37,819 bases of DNA from Paracoccaceae bacterium (GTDB taxonomy: Bacteria; Pseudomonadota; Alphaproteobacteria; Rhodobacterales; Rhodobacteraceae). This document shows, piece after piece, positions 1-9,782 of this stretch. Position 1 is the first letter of the stretch; each line of letters begins with the position of its first letter. The notes under the pieces were generated by a model. That model saw only the letters and a program-made list of their open reading frames with translations, was not told the DNA's origin and ran no database searches. The stretch lies in the NCBI GenBank assembly GCA_014879735.1, contig JACSRN010000106.1, positions 1 to 37,819 of the forward strand. The letters are read 5' to 3'. A program made the translations under genes and the position numbers.

Positions 1-25
1 CGTGTCGCGCGCGCCGCGGCGGGGG

Positions 26-1216
26 TCAGCCGGTCCGGGCGACCATCAGCCGCTGCAGCCCGTGGAAGTGGTAGACACTGGCATAGGCGGGCGGTTCGAC
101 GAGCCGCAGCGCCGGGCAGGCGGCAAAGAGTTTCGGCAGGGCGATCTGCAGTTCCAGCCGGGCAAGCGGCGCGCCGATGCAGAAATGCAGTCCGGCGCCG
201 AAGGTGAGCAGCGGTTTCGCCGGGCGTGCCGGGTTGAAGCGGCGCGGTTCGTCCCAGACCTGCGGGTCGCGGTTCGCCATGGCCAGCAGGAGGCCTATCC
301 GGTCGCCGCGCCGGAAGGTCTGGCCGAAGACTTCGGCCTCCTCATAGGCCCAGCGGGTGAACAGATGCAGCGCAGGGTCGAAGCGCAGGATTTCCTCGAC
401 GGTGCCTTCCAGCGCCGGACCCTCCAGCGTCCCGGCCGGTGTCGCCGTTTCGAGCAGCGTCTTCACGCCATTGCCGATGGTATGGACCGTTGCCTCATGG
501 CCGGCGTTCAGCAGCAGGATGCAGGTGGCGATCAGCTCGTCGGGCGAGAGCCGTTCGCCCTCTGCCTCGGCGGCGATCAGATGGGTGATCAGGTCGTCCT
601 TTGGATCCGCCCGCCGGCGTTCGACATAGCCGCGCAGGAAATCGGAGAATTCGGCGGCGGCCCGGGCGGCCGCCTCCTCCATCGCCCGCGTCCGGCCGGC
701 CTGGTACATCCCCACCATCGCATTCGACCAGCGCAGCAGGTCGGGTGCCATCGCCTCGGGCACGCCGAGCAGGCGGGCGATGATGCGGACGGGAAGCGGC
801 TGGGCATAGGCCGTCAGCAGATCGAACTCGGCCGAGGCCGGCAGGGCCATGGTCAGTTCGTCGCAGAGCGCCGCGATCTCTGGGGCCAGTGCGGCGATCC
901 GGCGCGAGGTGAAGGCGCGCAGCACCAGGTTGCGCAGCCGGGTGTGGCGCGGCGGCTCCAGTTCCAGCATCGAATGCGCCTCGACGGCATAGAAGGGCGT
1001 CTGATGCGGCGGGATGTCGGGCTGCAGTTCGGGCGGGATTTCGCGGCCGAAGCGGCGGTCGCGCAGGATCGCATTCACTGCTGCGGCATGGCCGGTGCAG
1101 ACCAGATCGTAGTCCTGCCACAGGAAGAACCGGCCGGCGGGCCGGGCGCGGTCATAGAAGCGATAGGGATCCTGCACGAAGGCGGGGTCGGTGGGCGGTT
1201 GGCGCAGGGTCTGCAT
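26..1216 (-). CDS. Cytochrome P450
   Basis: This is a complete soluble bacterial P450 of 396 residues, normal length for the class. It has no membrane anchor, so it should be a cytosolic monooxygenase fed by separate ferredoxin and reductase, neither of which is in the window. The diagnostic motifs are present: the I-helix oxygen-activation motif AGHEAT at about 238-243, the K-helix ExxR (E275, R278), and the heme loop FGAGLHFCIG with the cysteine ligand at about 346. The gene begins 9 bases after the stop of the EamA transporter gene on the same strand, so the two are probably co-transcribed with the transporter first. The substrate cannot be told from the sequence; export or uptake of the P450 product or substrate by the transporter is only an inference from adjacency. 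Family assignment is very secure. Confidence 0.95.
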   Translation of the reverse strand: MQTLRQPPTDPAFVQDPYRFYDRARPAGRFFLWQDYDLVCTGHAAAVNAILRDRRFGREIPPELQPDIPPHQTPFYAVEAHSMLELEPPRHTRLRNLVLRAFTSRRIAALAPEIAALCDELTMALPASAEFDLLTAYAQPLPVRIIARLLGVPEAMAPDLLRWSNAMVGMYQAGRTRAMEEAAARAAAEFSDFLRGYVERRRADPKDDLITHLIAAEAEGERLSPDELIATCILLLNAGHEATVHTIGNGVKTLLETATPAGTLEGPALEGTVEEILRFDPALHLFTRWAYEEAEVFGQTFRRGDRIGLLLAMANRDPQVWDEPRRFNPARPAKPLLTFGAGLHFCIGAPLARLELQIALPKLFAACPALRLVEPPAYASVYHFHGLQRLMVARTG

Positions 1217-1225
1217 CGGATCCTC

Positions 1226-2152
1226 TCAGCGGCGGCGGAGCGGAATGATACCCTGTGCGATCAGGACGCCAAGCCCTACCAGCGCTGCGGCGGCGGCGCG
1301 GGTCCAGCTCCAGCTGCCGCCAAACAGGAACAGGATCAGCATGACGTAGAACGGCGCAGCATTGATATGCAGCGACGACATCCCGATTCCCAGCCGCTCG
1401 ACCGAGACGATCCACATCAGCTGGCTGATGGCCAGGCAGCCGACGGAATAGGCCAAAAGCGCCGCCACTTCGCGCCAGCCCCAGCCGGCCAGACCGGGAC
1501 CCGGCCCCTGCGCGGCCATTCCCGCCAGGGCGATCAGGATCGCCACCAGCGCGGCGCCGGAAATGGTGATCGCCGTGCGTCCGGCGGGCGAAAGCGCCGG
1601 GAAGGCGGTGACGGTCAGCCGCGAGCCGAGTGCGAAGGCGATCACCGAGCCGAGGCAGAACAGCGCGCCGATCCCGAAGCCGAGGCCACCGGTCAGATCG
1701 AGTGCGAGAAGGCCGCCGACCACCGACAGCGCGATGCCGGCGACCAGGGGCAGGGTCAGGCGGCGATGGTCGAACAGGATCTCGAGCCCGATTCCCACCA
1801 CCGGCAGCGTGGCCGAGATCACGGCAACGGTGACGGCATCTGTGCGCGCCTGACCGAGGACGAGAAACCAGGCGCCGAGGCCCAGGAAGCTGCCGACGCC
1901 GATCCCCTTCAGCCAGTCGGCGCGGCGCAGCGCGCGCCAGCCGTCGATGGCCAGCCAGACCGGCAGCAAAGCCAGCGCCGCCAATGCCAGGCGCAGCGCG
2001 TTCAGCTGTTCGGCCGGCAGCAGCGGAATGATCAGATCGGCGGCCGGCAGGCCCGCAGCCCAGATCAGCATGGAGCCCATGCAGATCAGGTTGGCTACGG
2101 CAAGGCGGTGTGTCGCGGCAGGCGGGACGGGCGGAAACGAGGCGGCTGTCAT
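1226..2152 (-). CDS. EamA/DMT-family membrane transporter
   Basis: This is a protein of about 308 residues made almost entirely of hydrophobic helices, with roughly ten predicted membrane segments in two repeats of five. That layout, and the early segment MGSMLIWAAGLPAADL, match the drug/metabolite transporter (EamA) superfamily, inner membrane exporters of small metabolites. I chose the ATG at 2152; a GTG at 2158 is in frame two codons upstream and cannot be excluded because neither has a clear Shine-Dalgarno. The gene lies 58 bases downstream of tpiA and 9 bases upstream of the P450 gene, all on the minus strand, suggesting a transporter-P450 pair. The cargo is unknown. Confidence 0.88.
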   Translation of the reverse strand: MTAASFPPVPPAATHRLAVANLICMGSMLIWAAGLPAADLIIPLLPAEQLNALRLALAALALLPVWLAIDGWRALRRADWLKGIGVGSFLGLGAWFLVLGQARTDAVTVAVISATLPVVGIGLEILFDHRRLTLPLVAGIALSVVGGLLALDLTGGLGFGIGALFCLGSVIAFALGSRLTVTAFPALSPAGRTAITISGAALVAILIALAGMAAQGPGPGLAGWGWREVAALLAYSVGCLAISQLMWIVSVERLGIGMSSLHINAAPFYVMLILFLFGGSWSWTRAAAAALVGLGVLIAQGIIPLRRR

Positions 2153-2210
2153 GGGCACGACAGTTAGAGCGCGCCGCCACCGGATCTGTTCCGCCCGCGA
2201 CCCGGGCTGG

Positions 2211-2960
2211 TCAGTCCGCGGCGGAAAGTGCGCCGACGATGGCGCCGAAATCGGCGGCTTTCAGGCTGGCCCCGCCGACCAGCGCACCGTCGACATTGGC
2301 AACCGCGAAGATCTCGGTCGCATTCGACGGCTTGACCGAGCCACCATAGAGCAGGCGCATGCCGGCGGCCTCGGGGCCGAAGCGTTCGGCCAGGCGGGCG
2401 CGCAGGTGGCCGTGGACTTCGGCGATCTCGGCCAGCGTCGGCGTGCGGCCGGTGCCGATGGCCCAGACGGGTTCATAGGCGATGACGGCATTCGCCGCGG
2501 TCGCGCCATCGGGCACCGATCCGGCAAGCTGGCTGCCAACCACCTCGAGCGTGCGGCCCGCATCGCGCTCGGCCTCGGTCTCGCCCACGCAGATCACGGC
2601 CGTCAGCCCGGCGGCGCGTGCGGCCTCGGCCTTGGCGCGCACCAGCGCATCGCGCTCGCCATGGTCGGCGCGGCGTTCGGAATGGCCCAGGATCACGTAG
2701 CTTGCGCCGGCATCGGCCAGCATCGCGGCCGAGATGTCGCCGGTATGGGCGCCCGAGGTGCCGGTGTGACAATCCTGTCCGCCGATCTTCAGGACCGATC
2801 CCCTGGCGGCCCAGGCCATCTGCGCGATCAGCGTGGCGGGCGGGCAGAGCAGCATCTCGCAGGCCGGGTCGGGATATGCGTCGATCAGCGCCTTCACCTC
2901 GGCCAGCGCGGCGGCGGTGCCGTTCATCTTCCAGTTCCCGGCGGCAAGTTTCTTCATCAC
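2211..2960 (-). CDS. tpiA: Triosephosphate isomerase
   Basis: This enzyme interconverts dihydroxyacetone phosphate and glyceraldehyde 3-phosphate in cytosolic glycolysis and gluconeogenesis. The 249-residue length is standard. The active-site set is intact: N9 and K11 in GNWKMNG, the electrophilic histidine H93 in GHSERR, and the catalytic base E163 in [11 protein letters not shown], followed by the phosphate-gripping loop and the C-terminal GGS and GGAS turns. It starts with two consecutive ATG codons behind a purine-rich AAGGGGAG, which favours this position. A candidate promoter lies just upstream (2985-3013). The gene heads a minus-strand run that continues into the EamA and P450 genes, but the 58-base gap leaves open whether they share a transcript. 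Confidence 0.97.
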   Translation of the reverse strand: MMKKLAAGNWKMNGTAAALAEVKALIDAYPDPACEMLLCPPATLIAQMAWAARGSVLKIGGQDCHTGTSGAHTGDISAAMLADAGASYVILGHSERRADHGERDALVRAKAEAARAAGLTAVICVGETEAERDAGRTLEVVGSQLAGSVPDGATAANAVIAYEPVWAIGTGRTPTLAEIAEVHGHLRARLAERFGPEAAGMRLLYGGSVKPSNATEIFAVANVDGALVGGASLKAADFGAIVGALSAAD

Positions 2961-2984
2961 GCTCCCCTTTTTTCGTGCGCTTCC

Positions 2985-3013
2985 TGCCTAATCGAGCTTG
3001 GCCCGCCGCGCAA
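2985..3013 (-). promoter_or_regulatory. Candidate sigma-70 type promoter for tpiA
   Basis: Read on the minus strand, TTGCGC (3008-3013) and TAGGCA (2985-2990) are separated by 17 bases and lie 25 bases upstream of the tpiA start. Both hexamers are imperfect matches to the housekeeping consensus. This is a pattern call with no direct support. Confidence 0.35.
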
Positions 3014-3097
3014 TCGCGCCACGGGTCGCAGGGATCCCGGGCCGGTTGCCGGCGGCGGATCGGTGCAGGGGATTTCGCGCAGGGATGCGCCCGGCCG

Positions 3098-3457
3098 TCA
3101 GGTACCGGGGGTGTCGCCGAACCGGATCGACTCGCCGCAGCCGCAGGCCTCGGTCACGTTGGGGTTGCGGAAGACGAATTTCGATTCCAGCAGGCTTGCC
3201 TCATAATCGATCTCGGTTCCGATCAGGAACATCTGTGCCAGCGGCGCGATCAGCACCCGGGCACCGCCATCCTCGACCACCTCGTCCATCGGGTTCATCT
3301 CGGCGACGTAGTCCATGGTATATTCCATGCCGGCGCAGCCGCCCTTCTTCACGCCGATGCGCAGACCCTGCGTGCCGTCGCGCGCCATCAGCCGCGCGAT
3401 CTGCCTTGCGGCGGCGGGGGTCAGGGTGACGGCGGCCTTGCCTGGAATTCCGAACAT
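3098..3457 (-). CDS. A-type iron-sulfur cluster carrier (IscA/SufA/ErpA family)
   Basis: This is a small cytosolic protein of 119 residues that carries Fe-S clusters from the assembly scaffold to target apoproteins. The three ligand cysteines of the family are all present: C41 in KKGGCAGMEY and C105 and C107 in the C-terminal CGCG motif. The start at 3457 has a strong AGGAAAGGAAG ribosome site. It lies 69 bases downstream of a SufT/MIP18-type gene on the same strand, which fits the end of a SUF operon in this order; the sufBCDS genes themselves are not in the window, so the pair is either detached or an independent unit. Which A-type subgroup it belongs to cannot be settled by eye. Confidence 0.93.
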   Translation of the reverse strand: MFGIPGKAAVTLTPAAARQIARLMARDGTQGLRIGVKKGGCAGMEYTMDYVAEMNPMDEVVEDGGARVLIAPLAQMFLIGTEIDYEASLLESKFVFRNPNVTEACGCGESIRFGDTPGT

Positions 3458-3526
3458 GGATGGCTTCCTTTCCTGACGTCAAAGCTGGGGTTGCGGCGGC
3501 CGCAGGTCAAGCCCCGGCCGCGCGGC

Positions 3527-3892
3527 CTACATGAAGCCCAGTTCCAGCCGTGCCTCGTCGGACATCATTTCCATGCCCCAGGGCGGGAAGAAGGTCATCT
3601 GGACGTCGACCGTCTTCACCCCCGGCACGGCGCTGACGGCATCCGCGACCCAGCCCGGCATCTCGCCGGCGACGGGGCAACCGGGCGCGGTCAGCGTCAT
3701 CGTGACATCGACCTCGTTCTCGTCGCCGATCGCGATGGTGTAGACCAGACCCAGGTCGAAGATGTTGACCGGAATCTCCGGGTCAAAGACGGTGCGGCAG
3801 GCTTCGACTACGCTGTCATACAGCGGGTGTTCGGTGGTCGAAGGCGGGACGAGGGGCCGGCCTTCGGCATCGGTCTCTGGGGTGACATCCAT
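3527..3892 (-). CDS. SufT/MIP18-type (DUF59) Fe-S assembly protein
   Basis: This is a 121-residue protein of the DUF59 family, which assists maturation of Fe-S proteins in the cytosol. Family landmarks are visible: YDSVVEACRTVFDPEIPVNI then DLGLVY in the N-terminal half, the LTAPGCP loop holding the conserved cysteine, and the C-terminal PPWGMEMMSDEARLELG. The reading frame is open further upstream to 4033, but that extension is low-complexity and off-family, so I place the start at the ATG at 3892, which has an AGGAT about seven bases before it. It precedes the A-type carrier gene and probably shares its transcript. It could be called sufT or a paaD-like protein; context favours the SUF role. 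Confidence 0.92.
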   Translation of the reverse strand: MDVTPETDAEGRPLVPPSTTEHPLYDSVVEACRTVFDPEIPVNIFDLGLVYTIAIGDENEVDVTMTLTAPGCPVAGEMPGWVADAVSAVPGVKTVDVQMTFFPPWGMEMMSDEARLELGFM

Positions 3893-4101
3893 CGTCGGGG
3901 ATCCTGGGCGCGTGGGTTCTTGAGCGAAGATATAAGGATTAACCCGCCCAAGGTCCAGCCTTGCAGGCCGAAGGCGGTTGCAGACCCGCCCAGGCAGGGC
4001 CGGATTCACGCCCGCCGGTCGGCACGCCTGCAAGGCGCGTCACGATTCGATGCGGAATAGATGCTGGATATCGGGGCCGGGGCCGGCCCCCTGACGCCGG
4101 T
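3893..4101. other. Intergenic region between ssb and the SufT-type gene
   Basis: These 209 bases separate two minus-strand genes. They hold a GC-only 12-base palindrome GGGGCCGGCCCC at 4079-4090 just after the ssb stop, with no following T run, and an AT-rich patch near 3930 with the minus-strand sequence TTAATCCTTATATC that is a plausible start region for the SufT transcript. I see no gene. Confidence 0.4.
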
Positions 4102-4629
4102 TCAGAACGGAATGTCGTCGTCGAGATCGGAGCGGCCGCCACCCGATCCGCCGCCCTGGCCACCGCCATAGCCGCCGCGGCCGCCACCGCCGGTGCCACC
4201 ACCGCCGCCGCCGCCACGGTCGTCATAGCCGCGGTCGTCGCCACGGTCATCCGGCGCGCCGCCGCCGCCGCCCTCGCCGCGCCCGCCCAGCAATGTCAGG
4301 TTGCCGGTATAGGGCCGCAGCACCACTTCGGTCGTATAGCGATCCTGGCCGGACTGATCCTGCCATTTCCGGGTTTCAAGCTGACCCTCGATATAGACGG
4401 TCGAGCCCTTGCGCAGATATTGCTCGGCGATCTTGGCCAGCGGTTCGTTGAAGATCGCGACCGAATGCCATTCGGTCCGCTCCTTGCGCTCGCCCGAGTT
4501 GCGGTCGCGCCAGGATTCGCTGGTGGCCAGCCGCAGGTTCACCACCTTGCCGCCGTTCTGGAAACTGCGCACCTCGGGGTCGCGGCCGAGATTGCCGATG
4601 AGAATGACCTTGTTGACCGACCCCGCCAT
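4102..4629 (-). CDS. ssb: Single-stranded DNA-binding protein
   Basis: This coats single-stranded DNA during replication, recombination and repair. The 175-residue protein begins with the OB-fold signature [20 protein letters not shown], continues through the SESWRDR and EWHSV segments of the fold to about residue 110, then enters a very glycine-rich disordered linker (about 118-165), and ends in the acidic tip DLDDDIPF that recruits partner proteins. The frame is open upstream to 4782, but the start is fixed at 4629 by the family N-terminus and a GGAGG seven bases before it. It is transcribed divergently from the lytic transglycosylase gene. Confidence 0.97.
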   Translation of the reverse strand: MAGSVNKVILIGNLGRDPEVRSFQNGGKVVNLRLATSESWRDRNSGERKERTEWHSVAIFNEPLAKIAEQYLRKGSTVYIEGQLETRKWQDQSGQDRYTTEVVLRPYTGNLTLLGGRGEGGGGGAPDDRGDDRGYDDRGGGGGGGTGGGGRGGYGGGQGGGSGGGRSDLDDDIPF

Positions 4630-4791
4630 GACGCCTCCTGATTCCCCTGCTTGCCCGGAACCCCGCCGGACAAGGCTGCCGAAGCTATAAGCCCGGCCTC
4701 GCCGGCCCGCAACCGGCCGCAGGGCCGTGGCCACTCTGCCCGGATCGGCGAGGTCTTGCCGAAAAGCGTAGATCGGCCCCAAGATTCCCTG

Positions 4792-4820
4792 CTGGCAACA
4801 CTGCGGTCATCCCGTATACT
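4792..4820 (+). promoter_or_regulatory. Candidate promoter for the lytic transglycosylase gene
   Basis: CTGGCA (4792-4797) and TATACT (4815-4820) are spaced by 17 bases. The -10 element is close to consensus and stands out in the GC-rich background. It would place transcription start about 30 bases before the ATG at 4858. Confidence 0.5.
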
Positions 4821-4857
4821 CGGCGTGGTTGATGTAAAAAAGGGTATTGGTCCGACG

Positions 4858-5460
4858 ATGGTGCGCGCAGGTCTTTCCTTGGCGGTCAGCCTTTGCATGG
4901 CCCTTCCGGCCGGGGCCGACGGATTGAAAATCTCCGGTTCCAGCAAGTCGCGCAATTCGATCTTCGCGTCGCAGACCGCGCTTCTGGATGGCAAGCTTTC
5001 CAAGCAATATTCCGGTTCCGTGAAGCTGAAGCCCAGCTACAAGGCCGGAAAGGAAGAGGGCGGCGGCGATGCGGCGGTGCCGCGCTACAAGGGCAGCTAC
5101 AAGGGCCAGTACCTGGAGGTGGCCAAGGACGCCGCGCGCAAGCATGGCATTCCCGAAGATCTGTTCCTGCGGCTGGTGCAGCGCGAATCGGGCTGGAATC
5201 CCGGCGCGGTCAGCGTGAAGGGGGCTACGGGCCTGGCGCAGTTGATGCCGGGAACCGCGAAGAAGATGGGCGTCGACATCGACAACCCCCATGAGAACCT
5301 TGATGGTGGCGCGCGCTATCTGCGGCTGATGTATGACAAGTTCGGCAGCTGGAAACTGGCGCTGGCGGCCTATAACGCCGGCCCGGGCGCCGTCGAGGAA
5401 CATGGCGGCATCCCGCCCTATGCCGAAACCAAGGCCTATGTGAAGGCGATCCTGGGCTAG
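4858..5460 (+). CDS. Lytic transglycosylase (SLT domain), exported
   Basis: This is a periplasmic enzyme that cleaves peptidoglycan glycan strands with formation of anhydro-muramic ends. The 200-residue protein starts MVRAGLSLAVSLCMALPAGA, a signal peptide with cleavage near residue 19-22. A basic low-complexity stretch (about 25-85) follows, then a compact SLT domain: catalytic glutamate E110 in QRESGWNP, then GATGLAQLMPGTA, the NL..GARYL helix and LALAAYNAGPGAV. The longer frame back to 4651 lacks export features, and a promoter-like -10 sits at 4815, so I choose the ATG at 4858; the AAGGG before it is 13 bases away, longer than usual. The next gene on this strand, 111 bases on, is the SLATT-like membrane protein. 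Confidence 0.92.
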   Translation: MVRAGLSLAVSLCMALPAGADGLKISGSSKSRNSIFASQTALLDGKLSKQYSGSVKLKPSYKAGKEEGGGDAAVPRYKGSYKGQYLEVAKDAARKHGIPEDLFLRLVQRESGWNPGAVSVKGATGLAQLMPGTAKKMGVDIDNPHENLDGGARYLRLMYDKFGSWKLALAAYNAGPGAVEEHGGIPPYAETKAYVKAILG

Positions 5461-5526
5461 ATCTTCACCGGTGATTCGGTGGGTCGGTCGTGATAGGATA
5501 TAGGTGGCCCGGGCCAGTGCCCGGCC

Positions 5527-5557
5527 CGTCCGATTTGCGGACGCAAGCCTGTTTTTT
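5527..5557 (+). terminator. Weak terminator-like hairpin ahead of the SLATT-like gene
   Basis: CGTCCG (5527-5532) and CGGACG (5538-5543) can pair around ATTTG, and six T residues follow at 5552-5557, after an eight-base gap. A second perfect 6-bp hairpin, CCGGGC/GCCCGG, lies just before it at 5509-5524. Together they may end the transglycosylase transcript, but the stem is short and the T run is set back. Confidence 0.3.
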
Positions 5558-5571
5558 ACGAGGATTTCACC

Positions 5572-6405
5572 ATGAACATTACAGAGCAGATCTGCTCGGC
5601 CTATTCCGGACTGGAAAGGGAATTGCAGACCAGCGCGAAAGACTATGCCGGCCGGGCAGAGACGGCCCGGGGGTGGTATCGGTTTGTCGTGACGGTGATC
5701 GTTCTTGCGCTGGGTGCGGGTCTTGTCGCGCCCGCTTTCGCGCTGCTGGGCTGGGATCCCACCGGCGGCAGCCTCAGCGCCGAGCGGATCATGGCGGCGG
5801 GCTATGTCTTCATCGCGGTGGCCGGCGTGGCGGCGCTGGCGGAGCGGTCCTTCACGATGACGCGGAACTATCGGCGCAAGGCCCTGCTGCAGGTCCATAT
5901 CGACCATGTGGCAAGGCGGGTGCGCGGCGAGCTGGCTCGACTGCAGGCCTTTGGCGCGGCGCCGAATTTCGTCGTCGACGTCAAGGCCGAGATCGATGCC
6001 ATCCGCGGTTATCGCGAAACCTGGATCAAGCTGATCGATGATGAAACCCGGGAATGGTCCAGCGACGTCGACCTGGCGCTGGAGGAGCTGAACAAGAAAC
6101 TGGCGGCCAAGCTGGACGGCCCGCCCGCCGGCACTGCCCGCCCGCCCGCGGCGAACGGCACCGGGGTGGTCAGCGTCAGGCTGCCGCCCGAGGCGAAGGC
6201 GGCGAAAAGCGTCGAGGTGACGGTCGGGTCGTTGACGAAGACACTGACGCGCAGCTCGGGCATTTCGGAGGCGGTCGTCATTCCCAAGGTGCCCGAAGGC
6301 ATGAGGATGGTGTCGGTTGCGGCAACCATGGACGACAATTCGCTGCTGCGCCATGAGGCGCAGGTCGAGGTTCATTCCGGCAGGACCAGCGAGACCACCA
6401 TGTGA
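5572..6405 (+). CDS. Two-helix membrane protein, SLATT/DUF4231-like, with C-terminal beta domain
   Basis: I do not recognise a named family with certainty. The 277 residues divide into a charged N-terminal helix ending in DYAGRAETARGWYR (about 24-37), a first membrane helix (about 37-60), a short loop, a second membrane helix (about 72-91), a long charged helical region rich in Arg, Glu and Leu (about 95-182) that could form a coiled coil, a Pro/Ala linker (184-198) and a beta-rich tail of about 80 residues. The first part resembles SLATT/DUF4231 two-helix proteins, which are often partnered with nucleotide-sensing defence proteins. With both termini inside, the tail would be cytosolic. No CD-NTase or SLOG partner is visible nearby. 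The ATG at 5572 follows ACGAGG. Flanking genes are a lytic transglycosylase and, convergently, an ABC transporter. Confidence 0.7.
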   Translation: MNITEQICSAYSGLERELQTSAKDYAGRAETARGWYRFVVTVIVLALGAGLVAPAFALLGWDPTGGSLSAERIMAAGYVFIAVAGVAALAERSFTMTRNYRRKALLQVHIDHVARRVRGELARLQAFGAAPNFVVDVKAEIDAIRGYRETWIKLIDDETREWSSDVDLALEELNKKLAAKLDGPPAGTARPPAANGTGVVSVRLPPEAKAAKSVEVTVGSLTKTLTRSSGISEAVVIPKVPEGMRMVSVAATMDDNSLLRHEAQVEVHSGRTSETTM

Positions 6406-6429
6406 GGGCGAGGGCCGGCCGCGACCTTG

Positions 6430-8511
<2,082 letters not shown>

Positions 8512-8538
8512 GGCATGTTCCTTTGGAAGGGGGCGGGA

Positions 8539-8591
8539 CCGGGGGTTTCACACCCCCGGGCCCCCGTGGGATATTTCGGCAGAGAAGAAGG
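8539..8591 (+). repeat. Rhodobacterales-type dispersed intergenic repeat, copy 1
   Basis: This copy has a GC hairpin, CCGGGGGT/ACCCCCGG around TTCAC at 8539-8559, then a C-rich stretch, then a 24-base core at 8568-8591 that starts GGGATATTT and ends CAGAGAAGAAGG. The core matches copy 2 (14677-14700, opposite strand) at 22 of 24 positions. It fills the gap between the permease stop and the ATPase start. Elements of this shape are common between genes in Rhodobacterales; their function is not established. Confidence 0.75.
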
Positions 8592-8606
8592 GCAGGGCGG
8601 CAGGCA

Positions 8607-9770
8607 TCAGTCCCTCAGGCTTTCCTCGCGCAATCCGTCGGCCAGGAGGTTCAGGCCGAGGACCAGGCTCATCAGGGCAAGGGCGGGCACCAGCGCGGCA
8701 TGGGGATAGATCGACAGCAGCTTGCGACCATCGTCGATCGTCGAACCCCAGTCCGGGCTTTCGGGCGAGACGCCAAGGCCGAAGAAGCCCAGGGTGCCAA
8801 GCAGGATCGTGGTATAGCCGATCCGCAGGCAGAAGTCGACGATCAGCGGGCCGCGGGCATTGGGCAGGATCTCCCACAGCATGATGTACCACGGCCCCTC
8901 GCCGCGGGTCTGGCCGGCGGCGACATAATCGCGGGCCTTGATGTCCATGACGAGGCCGCGGACGATGCGGAAGACCCCCGGGGCGTTGACGAAGACCACC
9001 GAGACGAAGACGTTCAGCAGGTTCGGATCCATCGCGAAGACCCCGGTCGGGTCAAGGTTGAAGGCAAGCCCGAGATAGGCCCAGAGCCCGATCACCAGCA
9101 CGGCGCCGACATAGAGGTTGCGTCGCGGCGGGTTGGGATGGAAGCGGCTGTTGAGCAGCACCGAGAAGAAGATCACCGGGAACAGGAACAGCACGGCGGC
9201 GAAATACATCGGGATGCCGGTCTCGACGATCTCGGGCGTGACGAGAAGGTAGAACAGCAGGATCACCGGGAAGGCGAGGACGAGATTGGCAAGGAAGGAC
9301 AGGAAGGTATCGAGGCGCCCGCCGAAATAGCCGGCGGGCAGGCCGAGGGTGATGCCCATGATGAAGGCGAAGACCGTGGCGGCGGGGGCGATCTTCAGCA
9401 CCTCGCGCGCGCCCATCACCATGCGGCTGAACACGTCGCGGGCGAGATTGTCGCCGCCGAGGAGATACCAGGGATAGCTGCCCTCGGCCGGCGATTTCAC
9501 CGCCGCGCCCGGCAGTGCATTCTTCATCCCCGACAGTTGCACCAGCGGATCGTGGGTGATGATCATCCCGGCGAAAAGGGCGGTGAAGACCCAGAACATC
9601 ACGAAGGCGAAGCCGATCATGCCCACCGTGGAATCGAACAGCTTGCCATAGAGCGCCAGCCGGCGCCGGTAGCGGATCGAGACGGCGAAGGTCAGCACCA
9701 GCGCCAGCCAGACCGGCCAGAAGCGGATGAAACCATGGGTGAAGATGCCGGTCCAGGAAAGATCGTCCAT
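8607..9770 (-). CDS. ABC transporter permease, DppC/OppC-like, with extra membrane insertion
   Basis: This is the second inner membrane permease of the peptide-type importer. At 387 residues it is longer than the usual length of about 300. The core is recognisable: a helix near 47-70, a periplasmic segment with GGDNLARDVFSRMVMGAR (105-122), helices near 128-175, and the ATPase-contacting EAA loop DYVAAGQTRGEG at 281-292, then GLGVSPESPDWG. Between the helix ending near 182 and that loop lies an insertion of about 65-70 residues (roughly 183-250) that adds two membrane helices. An additional helix is also present at the N-terminus (17-33). It starts 12 bases after the stop of the first permease, indicating one operon. 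Confidence 0.93.
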   Translation of the reverse strand: MDDLSWTGIFTHGFIRFWPVWLALVLTFAVSIRYRRRLALYGKLFDSTVGMIGFAFVMFWVFTALFAGMIITHDPLVQLSGMKNALPGAAVKSPAEGSYPWYLLGGDNLARDVFSRMVMGAREVLKIAPAATVFAFIMGITLGLPAGYFGGRLDTFLSFLANLVLAFPVILLFYLLVTPEIVETGIPMYFAAVLFLFPVIFFSVLLNSRFHPNPPRRNLYVGAVLVIGLWAYLGLAFNLDPTGVFAMDPNLLNVFVSVVFVNAPGVFRIVRGLVMDIKARDYVAAGQTRGEGPWYIMLWEILPNARGPLIVDFCLRIGYTTILLGTLGFFGLGVSPESPDWGSTIDDGRKLLSIYPHAALVPALALMSLVLGLNLLADGLREESLRD

Positions 9771-9782
9771 GTTGTGGCCCCC

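Noticed and set aside
2-2167. A 721-codon open frame on the plus strand covering the P450 and transporter genes
   Set aside because: It is antisense to two clear genes, has composition typical of high-GC shadow frames (Arg, Gly, Gln rich) and no recognisable domain.
3893-4033. N-terminal extension of the SufT-type protein to 4033
   Set aside because: The extra 47 residues do not fit the DUF59 family and the ATG at 3892 has a ribosome site.
4079-4090. ssb terminator at the GGGGCCGGCCCC palindrome
   Set aside because: The hairpin has no loop room and no T run; it fits ordinary GC-rich sequence.
4137-4280. GCC/CCG triplet repeat as a microsatellite
   Set aside because: It encodes the glycine-rich linker of Ssb and needs no separate explanation.
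5572-6405. Complete SLATT-based defence system
   Set aside because: No CD-NTase, SLOG, TIR, reverse transcriptase or other sensor gene lies next to it in this window; only the single membrane protein is seen.
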